The position numbers and the translations under genes are program-made. A stretch of DNA of 64,000 bases from Lachnospiraceae bacterium (GTDB lineage: Bacteria > Bacillota > Clostridia > Lachnospirales > Lachnospiraceae), in assembly GCA_024692905.1 (NCBI GenBank), contig JAILLY010000092.1, forward strand, positions 1 to 64,000, written 5' to 3'. Within the stretch, counting starts at the first letter, position 1, and each line of letters opens with the position of its first letter. The notes under the pieces are model-generated. The model saw only the letters and a list, made by a program, of their open reading frames with translations. It was not told where the DNA came from and ran no database searches. Positions 52,221 through 60,959 of the stretch are shown in pieces.

Positions 52221-53948
52221 ATGGGTTACATGGATATATACAGATACTGGAGTGAGGATCCGTATTTTGACGAGGCCACAAAGGATGAACTTAAGGCACT
52301 TGAAGGAAATGATGAGGAGATCAAGGAGCGGTTCTATAAGGACCTTGAGTTCGGCACGGGCGGCTTAAGGGGTGTTATAGGAGCCGGTACGAACCGCATG
52401 AACGTATATACGGTAAGGAGGGCAACACAGGGCCTTGCCAACTATATCATAAAGCAGGGCGCGGCGGATAAGGGCGTTGCCATTTCCTACGATTCAAGAC
52501 ATATGTCACCGGAGTTTGCCGACGAGGCGGCGCTGTGCCTTAATGCCAACGGTATAAAGGCATATGTTTTCACGTCACTTCGCCCCACGCCCGAGCTTTC
52601 ATATGCCGTAAGGAAGCTTCACTGTACGGCAGGCATAATGATAACCGCAAGCCACAATCCGCCCGAGTATAACGGATATAAGGCTTACTGGGAGGACGGA
52701 GCACAGATAACTTCACCCAGGGATGTTGATATAATAAACGAGGTCAAGGCCGTTACGGATTATAACGAGGTCAAGACCATGGATAAGGATGCCGCGGTCA
52801 AGGCAGGCCTCTACAATCCTATCGATAAGGATATAGACGATCCTTACATGGCGGAGCTTAAGAAGCAGATAATCCATCCCGAGATCATAAAGGCCATGGC
52901 CGATGAGATAAAGATAGTATATACGCCCTTCCACGGAACGGGCAATCTGCCTGTAAGAAGGATCCTTTCGGAACTCGGGTTCAAGCAGGTGTTCGTGGTT
53001 CCCGAGCAGGAACTTCCGGATCCCGATTTTACCACGCTTGAATATCCCAATCCCGAAGATCCCAAGGCATTTGAGCTTGCCCTTAAGCTTGCGAAGGAAA
53101 AGGATGCGGATATCGTTCTTGCTACCGATCCGGATGCGGACAGGCTCGGGATCTATGCAAAGGATACCGCTACGGGTGAATACATACCGTTTACCGGAAA
53201 TATGTCGGGAATGCTGATAGCGGAGTATATCTTAAGGGAGCGTACGGCAACGGGCACGATGCCGAAGGATCCGGCACTTATAAAGACGATAGTCACCACG
53301 AATCTTGCCGATCCCATGTGTGAGGCATACAATGTCAAGCTCATCGAAGTGCTCACGGGCTTTAAATATATCGGCGAACAGATCAAGTGGTTTGAAGAGA
53401 ACAATACATATAATTACGTATTCGGACTTGAGGAGAGCTACGGCTGCCTTGCGGGAACGCACGCAAGGGATAAGGATGCGATAGTTGCCGTAATGTGCCT
53501 TTGCGAAGTCGCCGCTTACTGCAAGAGCAAGGGTATAACCGTCTGGGACCAGATGATAAATATCTACAAGAAATACGGCTTCTACAAGGAAGGCATCCAT
53601 ACCCTTACAATGAAGGGCATCGAGGGCGCACAGGAGATACAGGATATAATGGACCGTCTCCGCAAAGATCCGCCTTCGCAGTTTGCATCGCTTAAGGTAC
53701 GCGAGTTCAGGGATTATAAGAAGGATGAGGTCATTGACATGGCCACGGGAGCAAAGTCAAAGACAGGCCTTCCCGAATCAAACGTGCTGTATTTCGAACT
53801 TGAGAATGATTCCTGGTGCTGCGCAAGGCCTTCGGGTACCGAGCCCAAGATCAAGTTCTACATGGGCATAAAGGGAGAAAACTTAAAGGATGCGGACGAG
53901 AAACTCGAAGAGCTTAAGAAGGCCGTGCTTGATAAGATCGGAAAATGA
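52221..53948 (+). CDS. pgcA: Alpha-phosphoglucomutase
   Basis: 575 residues of the phosphohexomutase family. The phosphoserine loop is TASHNPPEYNGYKAYW (about residue 140), the metal loop ATDPDADRLGIY, the sugar-binding loop GLEESYGC and the phosphate-binding loop RPSGTEPKIKFY. Length and the N-terminal GTGGLRGVIGAGTNRMN match PgcA. ATG 52221 is chosen because AAGGAGG (52207-52213) is 7 nt upstream; the in-frame ATG at 52215 is only 1 nt from it. It makes glucose-1-phosphate for RmlA and UDP-glucose pathways. The next gene overlaps by 4 nt. Confidence 0.93.
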   Translation: MGYMDIYRYWSEDPYFDEATKDELKALEGNDEEIKERFYKDLEFGTGGLRGVIGAGTNRMNVYTVRRATQGLANYIIKQGAADKGVAISYDSRHMSPEFADEAALCLNANGIKAYVFTSLRPTPELSYAVRKLHCTAGIMITASHNPPEYNGYKAYWEDGAQITSPRDVDIINEVKAVTDYNEVKTMDKDAAVKAGLYNPIDKDIDDPYMAELKKQIIHPEIIKAMADEIKIVYTPFHGTGNLPVRRILSELGFKQVFVVPEQELPDPDFTTLEYPNPEDPKAFELALKLAKEKDADIVLATDPDADRLGIYAKDTATGEYIPFTGNMSGMLIAEYILRERTATGTMPKDPALIKTIVTTNLADPMCEAYNVKLIEVLTGFKYIGEQIKWFEENNTYNYVFGLEESYGCLAGTHARDKDAIVAVMCLCEVAAYCKSKGITVWDQMINIYKKYGFYKEGIHTLTMKGIEGAQEIQDIMDRLRKDPPSQFASLKVREFRDYKKDEVIDMATGAKSKTGLPESNVLYFELENDSWCCARPSGTEPKIKFYMGIKGENLKDADEKLEELKKAVLDKIGK

Positions 53949-55171
53949 GTGACTGTTTAACGAGGCTTTGGAACAGGAAGGCCGTAAGATATGCGATCCT
54001 TATCATCCTTTCCGCAATGGCGGCGCTTTCCCTTGTCCAGGGTATAAGGAATGCGGCCGCGTTCAGTCAGGATTTCCAGTGGGACGCAGCCCGGGCACTG
54101 GTCCTTGGGGCAGATCCATATGAAGAGTCGATGCATCCGGGTACATACCCGGCTGTCTCGGCGTTTAAGGAGTACTGCCTGCAGATGGAAGCAAACCAGT
54201 TTCCGTCGCTCCTTATGCTTTTGATCCCGTATACCTTCCTTCCGCCGCTTATCGCAAGATACGCATGGATAGTATCGAACCTTATCTTTACCGTGGGGAT
54301 CGTTATCCTGCTTCGGGCGACTTTCCTTAAAAGGGCAGACAGGGATCTGTTTGCCGCGTTCATGCTGCTCATGATCGCCGGAACGCCGTACAGGAACCAG
54401 CTCGGTGTCGGACAGCACACGCTGTTCTCATTCTTTTTCTTCCTGTTGGGGGTATGGTTCCTTGAAAGGGAGGATAGGAAGGTTTCCTTTGCCGGGGCGG
54501 TACTTGCGCTGTTCATATGCTATTTTAAATATACGCTTACGGTGCCGCTGGCAATTTACTTTATCTATAAAAAACGATATCCCGAGATCGTGATATCGGC
54601 CCTTATGCATGTGATCCTTACAGGGGTCGCGGCGTGGTGGTTAAATGACAGCTTCATAAACATGATAATAAAGCCGCTTAAGGTTTCCGGCGCGCTTGCC
54701 GCCGAAGGAGGACTGGACTTCGGGGCTCTCCTTAACGGATCGCCCGCGGCATATGTACTTGCACTTATCGTGATGGCCGGACTCTTCGCAATGGCTGTCC
54801 TTCCCGTAAAAGGCGGGGGCAGGGAAGAAAAAGATGCCGACGGCAGGTTCATAAGCGTGCTGATACTCTGGTCGTTGATACTTACGTATCACAGGACATA
54901 TGATTTTTTCGTGATCGTGACTGTGCTTGCATTCTTTTTGGATAAGGACGGGACAGTGACCGGAAGCGGCGGTAAGGATGAAGATAAAAAGGGCCGGATC
55001 AAGAGATATCTGTGGCCGGGTTATCTTTTGGTACTGATCGCGGTATTTTTCGTGCTCAGGGTATTTTCGGAATCGGTTCCGTCAAAGATCGCGGTCGGGA
55101 CGATATATTATCTGTTTACCGCTGCGGTAACTGCGGCTGCCATAATTTTAAGAGAGAGCAAAGATGGATAA
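53945..55171 (+). CDS. GT87-like polyprenyl-phosphate-dependent membrane glycosyltransferase
   Basis: 408 residues with about ten membrane segments. The first outer loop has FQWDAARALVLGADPYEE, the DxxxxxxxLxxGxxPY pattern of the GT87/DUF2029 family, followed by PSLLMLLIPYTFLPP. A cytoplasmic-side YHRTYDF stretch near residue 320 is also typical. GT87 enzymes take mannose or another sugar from a polyprenyl-phosphate donor on the outer face. The two following genes, a DPM-like GT2 and a GtrA protein, would make and flip such a donor. The ATG overlaps the pgcA stop. Confidence 0.8.
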   Translation: MSDCLTRLWNRKAVRYAILIILSAMAALSLVQGIRNAAAFSQDFQWDAARALVLGADPYEESMHPGTYPAVSAFKEYCLQMEANQFPSLLMLLIPYTFLPPLIARYAWIVSNLIFTVGIVILLRATFLKRADRDLFAAFMLLMIAGTPYRNQLGVGQHTLFSFFFFLLGVWFLEREDRKVSFAGAVLALFICYFKYTLTVPLAIYFIYKKRYPEIVISALMHVILTGVAAWWLNDSFINMIIKPLKVSGALAAEGGLDFGALLNGSPAAYVLALIVMAGLFAMAVLPVKGGGREEKDADGRFISVLILWSLILTYHRTYDFFVIVTVLAFFLDKDGTVTGSGGKDEDKKGRIKRYLWPGYLLVLIAVFFVLRVFSESVPSKIAVGTIYYLFTAAVTAAAIILRESKDG

Positions 55172-55877
55172 TAAGGACAGGCTGTATATAATAATACCGG
55201 CATATAACGAAGAAGCGAATATAAGACAGGTCGTTGACGACTGGTATAAGGTCGTCGACGTAAGGAGCGGTGACAGCAGGCTCGTCGTCGTGAACGACGG
55301 GAGTAAGGACGGGACCTTAAATGTATTAAAGGACATGCAGGCCGACCGGCCGAAACTCACAGTGCTCGATAAGGAGAACGGCGGTCACGGTTCCACGATA
55401 CTGTACGGATATAAATATGCGCTGGAGCATGATGCGGAATATGTATTCCAGACCGATTCGGACGGCCAGACGTTCGCATCGGAATTTAATGAGTTTTGGG
55501 AAGACAGGACCAGATATGACATGCTCATCGGGCACAGGAACCACAGGGAGGACGGGTTTTCACGTATCGTGGTGACAAAGGTCTTAAAGTTTGTCATAAA
55601 GATGTGCTTCCATGTTTCGGTGACAGATGCCAACACGCCCTACAGGCTTATGAACGCAGCCGTTTTAAAGGAGGAGATCGCCTTTGTACCGGATGACTTT
55701 TTCCTTTCGAACGTACTGCTTACCGTACTGTTTACCAAGCATTTAAGACGTATAAGATATATCCCGATAACCTTCAGGCCCCGCCAGGGAGGCGTCAACT
55801 CGATAAATCTTAAGCGTATATTTAAGATAGGACGTCAGTCCCTGAAGGATTTCAAGGAGCTCAACAAAAAGATATGA
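55164..55877 (+). CDS. DPM/GtrB-like polyprenyl-phosphate glycosyltransferase (soluble form)
   Basis: 237 residues. GT-A motifs: LYIIIPAYNEEANIRQVV, VVNDGSKDGTLNVL, LDKENGGHGSTILYGYKYAL, YVFQTDSDGQ (DxD) and DANTPYRLM. The C-terminal membrane helices of GtrB are absent, so it is like the soluble dolichol-phosphate-mannose-synthase form. It would charge polyprenyl phosphate with a sugar. Overlaps of 8 nt with the GT87 gene and 4 nt with the GtrA gene make the three a tight unit. Confidence 0.87.
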   Translation: MDNKDRLYIIIPAYNEEANIRQVVDDWYKVVDVRSGDSRLVVVNDGSKDGTLNVLKDMQADRPKLTVLDKENGGHGSTILYGYKYALEHDAEYVFQTDSDGQTFASEFNEFWEDRTRYDMLIGHRNHREDGFSRIVVTKVLKFVIKMCFHVSVTDANTPYRLMNAAVLKEEIAFVPDDFFLSNVLLTVLFTKHLRRIRYIPITFRPRQGGVNSINLKRIFKIGRQSLKDFKELNKKI

Positions 55878-56374
55878 AAAACAAAAAGTTACTCAACCAG
55901 ATACTCAAGTTCGGCGTCGTAGGCGGAATATCCTTTCTTATAGATTTTATCATCTACACCATAGCGATCAAGCTGCTTAAGTTTGATCAGGGTTATATAG
56001 TAGCCGGTGTCCTGGGATTCTCAATATCGCTCATATTTAACTACCTTGCGAGCATGAAATGGGTATTCGTGCGCAAGGACAACACGAGCAGGAAAAAGGA
56101 ATTTGTCATATTCCTTGTGCTGAGCCTTATAGGGCTTATATTGAACGAGATATTCCTCGTGGTATATGTGGAGTGGATGGATGCCGCCGGATGGATACAC
56201 GCTATACATGAATGGATGTACGGCATCATGGAGAAGATGAACATACATGCCTTTGCCGATGTGCGGGAATTCGTGGAGTTCTGCGCCAAGATCTTCGCGA
56301 CCGCGCTCGTCATGGTATATAATTTTATAAGCAGAAAGATGACATTGGAGAAAAAGGAAGATGAAGATAAGTAA
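55874..56374 (+). CDS. GtrA family membrane protein
   Basis: 166 residues with four membrane segments and the family start LNQILKFGVVGGISFLIDF, then FNYLASMKWVFV and VMVYNFISRKMT, matching PF04138. GtrA proteins are thought to flip polyprenyl-phosphate-linked sugars. A hydrophilic loop between helices 3 and 4 (about 100-135) is longer than usual. It completes the donor-synthesis, flipping and transfer trio 53945-56374. Confidence 0.9.
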   Translation: MKNKKLLNQILKFGVVGGISFLIDFIIYTIAIKLLKFDQGYIVAGVLGFSISLIFNYLASMKWVFVRKDNTSRKKEFVIFLVLSLIGLILNEIFLVVYVEWMDAAGWIHAIHEWMYGIMEKMNIHAFADVREFVEFCAKIFATALVMVYNFISRKMTLEKKEDEDK

Positions 56375-57548
56375 AAAGTTAACCGTACTGCTGCTTACCG
56401 CTTCGCTTGCGGCATGCAGCCTGATGCAGGGATGTTCGGATGATAAGGATAAGGCCGATGCTTCGGTAAAGGAAGAGGAAACCGCACCCGAACCGGAAGA
56501 AACGCAGGAAGAGCTTAAAGAGGAACCGGAAGAAGAAACCGATAATACGATGCTCAATGTGGAAGCGGCCGATGCCGTATCGTATTCGGCGATCCCGGCA
56601 ACGGAAAAGGATGAAGAAGAGGAACCTGCTGCAGTCGCAGAGGATGATAATGTATTAAAGACCGAGGACGGCAAGGTGATCGTCGATCTTGTCCTGTTCA
56701 TGGGACAGAGCAACATGTCCGGGACCGGAGGAAATGCGGCATATGCGCCGAAGGTCGAACAGGGCCACGGATACGAATTCAGGGCAATATCGGATCCCAC
56801 GAGACTGTATCCGATCGAGGAGCCTTTCGGAGTCAACGAGAACGTCCAGGGAGCGATAGCCGACACCGCCGTAGGCAAGAAGGGTTCGATGGTATCCGCC
56901 TTTGCAAATAAGTATTATGAACTGACGGGTGTACCGATCGTTGCCGTTTCGGCCTCATCGGGCGGACGCGATACCGGCTTCTGGATGCAGGATAATGTTG
57001 TCGCCGATTTCTCGGAACGCTATAAGCGTGCACAGGTATGGCTTGAGAGCAACGATTACTATATCCGCAAGCAGTACGTCATATGGCTCCAGGGAGAGTC
57101 AGACGCGGGCGAGGGGCTGACCACCGAGAAGTATAACCAGAACATGGATAATATAATAAGGCCTTTGTTCATCGGAGGAGCGCAGAAGGTGTTCATGGTC
57201 ACTCCGGGCAGGACGATATCGGTCAAGTACTTCTTCGACAATATCGTTTATTCGCAGATAAACATGTGCAGGACAAGCGGATATTACGCACTTGCGACGA
57301 CCGTCTTAAATTCGGTCAGCACCGAATACATGGTGGATGAATTCCATTACAACCAGTCCGTGCTTAACGTGGTAGGAGAGGAATCCGCAGAGAGTGCTGC
57401 ATATTATACGTTAAACAAAAAAGAGAAATGCCTTTATAACTACAGGGACGAGAACGTATATGTCCCGGAAGGCTTTGATTATACCGAAGACGAGAAGAAG
57501 GTCGAGCGTATCGACCATAACGAAAACGGCGATTTTGTGAGGTACTGA
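56361..57548 (+). CDS. Lipoprotein with sialate-O-acetylesterase-like (SASA/SGNH) domain
   Basis: 395 residues. A lipoprotein signal peptide ends at LAAC (Cys19; Cys25 is an alternative). An acidic Glu/Pro-rich spacer follows (about 28-100), then an SGNH-type domain with the nucleophile block FMGQSNMSG (Ser about 116), WLQGESD (about 239) and DEFHYNQ (Asp/His about 325-328). The arrangement matches the SASA/CE6-like carbohydrate esterases. Anchored outside the cell, it could remove or move O-acetyl groups on the surface polymer, possibly on the nonulosonate. It overlaps gtrA by 14 nt. Confidence 0.85.
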   Translation: MKISKKLTVLLLTASLAACSLMQGCSDDKDKADASVKEEETAPEPEETQEELKEEPEEETDNTMLNVEAADAVSYSAIPATEKDEEEEPAAVAEDDNVLKTEDGKVIVDLVLFMGQSNMSGTGGNAAYAPKVEQGHGYEFRAISDPTRLYPIEEPFGVNENVQGAIADTAVGKKGSMVSAFANKYYELTGVPIVAVSASSGGRDTGFWMQDNVVADFSERYKRAQVWLESNDYYIRKQYVIWLQGESDAGEGLTTEKYNQNMDNIIRPLFIGGAQKVFMVTPGRTISVKYFFDNIVYSQINMCRTSGYYALATTVLNSVSTEYMVDEFHYNQSVLNVVGEESAESAAYYTLNKKEKCLYNYRDENVYVPEGFDYTEDEKKVERIDHNENGDFVRY

Positions 57549-57549
57549 T

Positions 57550-58329
57550 TTGGATAAGATCCTTTTGTTCATACCGGTTTATAACTGCGAGAAACAGATA
57601 GTCAGGGTGCTTGACCAGCTTGACGATGAGGTCATGAAATATATTTCCGAGGTCATAATCGTCAATAACCGGAGCACGGATAATACCGAGATGGTTGCGG
57701 CGGCCTATATAAGACAACACCCTTCGCTTCCCGTAAAGCTTCTTCGGAACCATGATAACTACGGGCTTGGCGGATCACATAAGGTTGCGTTTGGCTATGC
57801 CATGAATAATGACTTTGACTACGTCATCGTACTTCACGGAGACGATCAGGGAAGGATCTCCGATTTCCTTCCGGTCTTAAGGAGCAGATACTATAAGAAG
57901 CATGACTGCATCCTCGGAGCAAGGTTCATGCGGGGTTCGAGCCTTGAAGGATATTCGCGTTTCAGGACCTTCGGGAATGTGATATATGATTTTCTGTTTG
58001 CTTTCGCTACGGGACGCAGGATATACGATCTGGGATCGGGGCTTAACATGTATTCGACCGGGATGCTTAAGGACCGGTTCTATATACAGTTTCCCGATAA
58101 CCTTATGTTCAATTACTGCATGATACTCGCATCCGAGTATTACGGGCATGATATAAGGTTTTATCCGATATCATGGCGCGAGGATGACCAGGTGAGCAAC
58201 GTGAAGATGGCATCGCAGGCAGTAAAGGTCCTTAAGATGCTTAAGGATTACTATATGGATCCGGCGGTGATCACGCAGGATTACAGAGATACGGATGTCG
58301 ACGGATATGCGGCCGACGTTATAGCATAG
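57550..58329 (+). CDS. GT2 family glycosyltransferase, TTG start
   Basis: 259 residues from TTG 57550, 1 nt after the previous stop, with GTGAGG about 8 nt upstream. Motifs: ILLFIPVYNCEKQI, VIIVNNRSTDNT, LLRNHDNYGLGGSHKVAF, YVIVLHGDDQG (DD site) and GARFMRGSSLEGY. It is related to the polyprenyl-phosphate GT2 branch, with the RxxGN stretch FRTFGNVIYDFLF. The following gene encodes a flippase-like membrane protein, so this may be a second lipid-sugar donor module. Specificity unknown. Confidence 0.85.
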   Translation: MDKILLFIPVYNCEKQIVRVLDQLDDEVMKYISEVIIVNNRSTDNTEMVAAAYIRQHPSLPVKLLRNHDNYGLGGSHKVAFGYAMNNDFDYVIVLHGDDQGRISDFLPVLRSRYYKKHDCILGARFMRGSSLEGYSRFRTFGNVIYDFLFAFATGRRIYDLGSGLNMYSTGMLKDRFYIQFPDNLMFNYCMILASEYYGHDIRFYPISWREDDQVSNVKMASQAVKVLKMLKDYYMDPAVITQDYRDTDVDGYAADVIA

Positions 58330-58338
58330 GATGATCAG

Positions 58339-59130
58339 ATGGTAAAGCTTATCGCAGGGATGGCCATATGCATATTGTGGTTTACGATCGTACATACGGT
58401 CAAGCTGTTCCGTATGTATCTGATACTGCTTGAGAAGAGGATCAGGTTCGGGCGCTTTGTGTTTGCATACTGCAGGACCACGCTTGCGAACCTCATAATA
58501 CCCTTTAAGCTCGGCGAGATATACAGGATGATCGTTTTTTCGCGGCTTGCCGGGGGAGCCGGTATGGGTATAGGAAGCGTGATCGTGGACCGTTTCTTTG
58601 ATACGCTCGCGCTGGTGCTCATACTCATCCCGCTGCATATCCTGTATCCGTCGGGAACTTCGGCCGTATCGGTGTTCCTTGCCGTATTTGTTGTCGCGAT
58701 AATATTTGTTTATATCACGTTCCCTTCGGCATACAGATACTTAAACAGGTATATAATAATACACCGCGGGGCCGGATTTTCCATGTCTGTGCTCAAATGG
58801 CTCGAGGTCTTAAATGCGGGTTATGAGCATATAAGGCAGCTTGTAAGGGGCAGGTATGCACTGCTTGTGATCATGTCCTTTGCGGCATGGGTGCTTGAGG
58901 GCGGACTCCTGTATGTGTTCGCGCTCTTTATAGGTGAGACCTGTGACCTTGGCGTGTTCTCGGAATATATCACTTCGATAATGTCTGCGGGAAGAAGCGC
59001 CCTTCAGTTTAAATATATTGCGTTCAGCGCGTCGGTCATGGCTGTGTTTACGGCAGTTACCGGCGTGATATGGGGAGTGATCTGCAAAAGGTCTTTAAGA
59101 CATGACGGCAGGGATTGGGTGGTAAGATGA
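58339..59130 (+). CDS. LPG synthase TM-domain (UPF0104-like) membrane protein
   Basis: 263 residues with six to seven membrane segments. The stretch LANLIIPFKLGEIYRMIVF, then GSVIVDRFFDTLALV, is the hallmark of the lysylphosphatidylglycerol-synthase transmembrane family (PF03706), whose members include AglD-type glycan proteins and flippase-like domains. The catalytic lysyl-transfer domain of MprF is missing. Given the flanking GT2 and kinase-like genes, transport or use of a lipid-linked sugar is more likely than lysyl transfer. Its stop overlaps the next ATG. Confidence 0.8.
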   Translation: MVKLIAGMAICILWFTIVHTVKLFRMYLILLEKRIRFGRFVFAYCRTTLANLIIPFKLGEIYRMIVFSRLAGGAGMGIGSVIVDRFFDTLALVLILIPLHILYPSGTSAVSVFLAVFVVAIIFVYITFPSAYRYLNRYIIIHRGAGFSMSVLKWLEVLNAGYEHIRQLVRGRYALLVIMSFAAWVLEGGLLYVFALFIGETCDLGVFSEYITSIMSAGRSALQFKYIAFSASVMAVFTAVTGVIWGVICKRSLRHDGRDWVVR

Positions 59131-60527
59131 AGAAGGTTCTGGTGATCTATGATGATTCGAGGAAGCCGGGGCAGGAGATCTGTATGGTCACCGGCGGCAA
59201 GAGCTACGGCAGCACTATCTTCAGAAGGCAGTCCTTAAAGGACCGCGCAAAGGAGAGGTTTATTTCTTACGGCAGCGCGTTCATGAGCGCCGATGAGTTT
59301 AAGCAGCGTTCAGGTGATATGTCCCTTAGTGACATATGCGTGTTCAGGGTATATTCCGACCATGAGATATCCGATATGAAGAAGGTCTCGGTCCTTCTTG
59401 AAAAGTCACTCTATGCCAAGGAAAACTATGCGGTGATAAACGGTGACAGGGTCGCTGCGGTCATATACCCTTCGGCAGCGGATTATATGGATGATGAGGA
59501 CGGACTTAAGGCAGGAACGTATGAAAGGATCGAAACGGATGCGTTTACCGACATTTCGGATCCGGCCGGGTTTATGTCATTTATCACGAGCGGATTTGAC
59601 GCAAGGTTCTTTAATGCGCTCGAAGGGGATGAATATACGGTTGTAAAGAGGTCTGACAGCATTGAAAAACTTAAGAAGGAATATGAGTATTTCAATCTTT
59701 TGCCGCCCGCAATGAAGCAGTGGTACGCGGTCGCCTATGATTACCGTGAGGAAGACGGACATGCCTTATACTCAATGGAAAGATATCATATGACGGATCT
59801 TGCCATAAGGTATGTGCACGGGGCGATAGGCGAAGAGGAATTCAGGGCGATAATGGATAGGCTCTTTCATTTCATTTCTTCAAGGTCTGAGAGGCCGGTA
59901 AGCGATGAGGAATACGACCGTGAGGCAAGGGCGCTCTATATCGATAAGGTTGATCAAAGGATCGCGATGTTAAAGGAACAGCCGGCGTATGAACGTATTG
60001 CGGCGCTCATTGCATCGGGTACCGCATATAAGGATATAGATGAGATCGTCGGCCGTTATAAGAAACTGTATGAGAGTATCACTTCGGGCAGGAAGTTCAT
60101 AAAGGTGGCGGTCGTCGGACACGGGGATCTGTGCTTTTCCAATATCCTGTATAATCATGATGCAAGGCTGCTTAAGCTTATCGATCCAAAGGGTGCTGAC
60201 AGTGAAGACGAAATGTATATGAACCCGTATTACGATATAGCAAAGCTTTCGCATTCGGTATGCGGCGCGTATGACTTTTTCAACAGTGATCTTTATGAGA
60301 TCGTATTAAACGATTCCATGAAGTTCGAGCTTAAGATCGACTGTGACAACGATAAATATGTAAGGATATTTAACGAATACCTTGAAAAGAACGGGATAGA
60401 CGCAAGGCTTTTAAGGCTGTATGAAGCGTCACTGTTCTTATCGATGCTGCCCCTGCATATAGACAGGGAGAAGAAGGTGTTCGGATTTCTTCTTAATGCC
60501 ATAGGGATCATGGATTCCCTTGATTGA
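59127..60527 (+). CDS. Kinase-like phosphotransferase (APH/choline-kinase fold)
   Basis: 466 residues from ATG 59127, which overlaps the upstream stop (ATGA); the in-frame start at 59115 is within that gene. A catalytic-loop motif GHGDLCFSNILYN (about 330-342) and a metal-site-like KLIDPKGAD (about 349-357) identify an aminoglycoside-phosphotransferase/choline-kinase fold. The first 130 residues are an additional domain with an uncertain fold. It is followed by an EcbF-like HAD phosphatase gene. A phosphorylated sugar, polyol or lipid linker intermediate is a reasonable guess for the substrate. It is distinct from the kinase-like part of the 43302 protein. Confidence 0.75.
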   Translation: MKKVLVIYDDSRKPGQEICMVTGGKSYGSTIFRRQSLKDRAKERFISYGSAFMSADEFKQRSGDMSLSDICVFRVYSDHEISDMKKVSVLLEKSLYAKENYAVINGDRVAAVIYPSAADYMDDEDGLKAGTYERIETDAFTDISDPAGFMSFITSGFDARFFNALEGDEYTVVKRSDSIEKLKKEYEYFNLLPPAMKQWYAVAYDYREEDGHALYSMERYHMTDLAIRYVHGAIGEEEFRAIMDRLFHFISSRSERPVSDEEYDREARALYIDKVDQRIAMLKEQPAYERIAALIASGTAYKDIDEIVGRYKKLYESITSGRKFIKVAVVGHGDLCFSNILYNHDARLLKLIDPKGADSEDEMYMNPYYDIAKLSHSVCGAYDFFNSDLYEIVLNDSMKFELKIDCDNDKYVRIFNEYLEKNGIDARLLRLYEASLFLSMLPLHIDREKKVFGFLLNAIGIMDSLD

Positions 60528-60556
60528 CGGCTGATAAGCTTACGGAAAGGAATGAC

Positions 60557-60955
60557 ATGGAATACGAAGGACTGAGTTTTATATTTGATATAGACGGGAC
60601 GCTGTGTCCCATAAAGAAGCCCGATGAAAAGTATGAGGATCTTAAGCCCTACGCCGGGATGATCGAAAAGATCCGGGAATATAAGGAAAAGGGAGCAAGG
60701 ATCATACTATTTACGTCAAGGAACATGAGGACCTATGGCGGGAATATAGGGCTTATAAATGCCAATACGGCAAGAGTCATACTTGACTGGCTCGACAAAT
60801 GGGATATCCCTTATGATGAGATCATCTACGGAAAACCGTGGCCGGGTCCCGAAGGCTTCTATGTGGACGACAGGACGGTAAGGCCGGATGAATTCCTTAG
60901 TAAGACACCCGATGAACTTAAGGAAATATGCGAAAAGAGCCGTGTTGAGGAGTGA
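60557..60955 (+). CDS. HAD-family capsule biosynthesis phosphatase (EcbF/BcbF-like)
   Basis: 132 residues. Motif I is FIFDIDGTLC near the start, motif II is ILFTSRN, and the last acidic motif is FYVDDRTV. The small size and the KPWPGPEGFYVDDR ending are typical of the EcbF/BcbF phosphatases found in capsule loci. ATG 60557 is used because GGAAAGGA lies 6 nt upstream; an in-frame ATG at 60524 has poorer support. It probably dephosphorylates a small sugar phosphate. Position directly after a kinase-like gene suggests paired phosphorylation and dephosphorylation. Confidence 0.85.
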   Translation: MEYEGLSFIFDIDGTLCPIKKPDEKYEDLKPYAGMIEKIREYKEKGARIILFTSRNMRTYGGNIGLINANTARVILDWLDKWDIPYDEIIYGKPWPGPEGFYVDDRTVRPDEFLSKTPDELKEICEKSRVEE

Positions 60956-60959
60956 TCGG

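Noticed and set aside
56021..56878. 285-codon minus-strand Ser-rich frame
   Set aside because: It is the antisense of the GtrA gene and the acidic Glu/Pro spacer of the lipoprotein gene; GAA/GAG-rich codons give a Ser-rich shadow. No start signal or motif.
58339..59130. Full lysylphosphatidylglycerol synthase (MprF)
   Set aside because: Only the membrane domain is present; the catalytic lysyl-transfer domain is missing and the next gene is a kinase-like protein.
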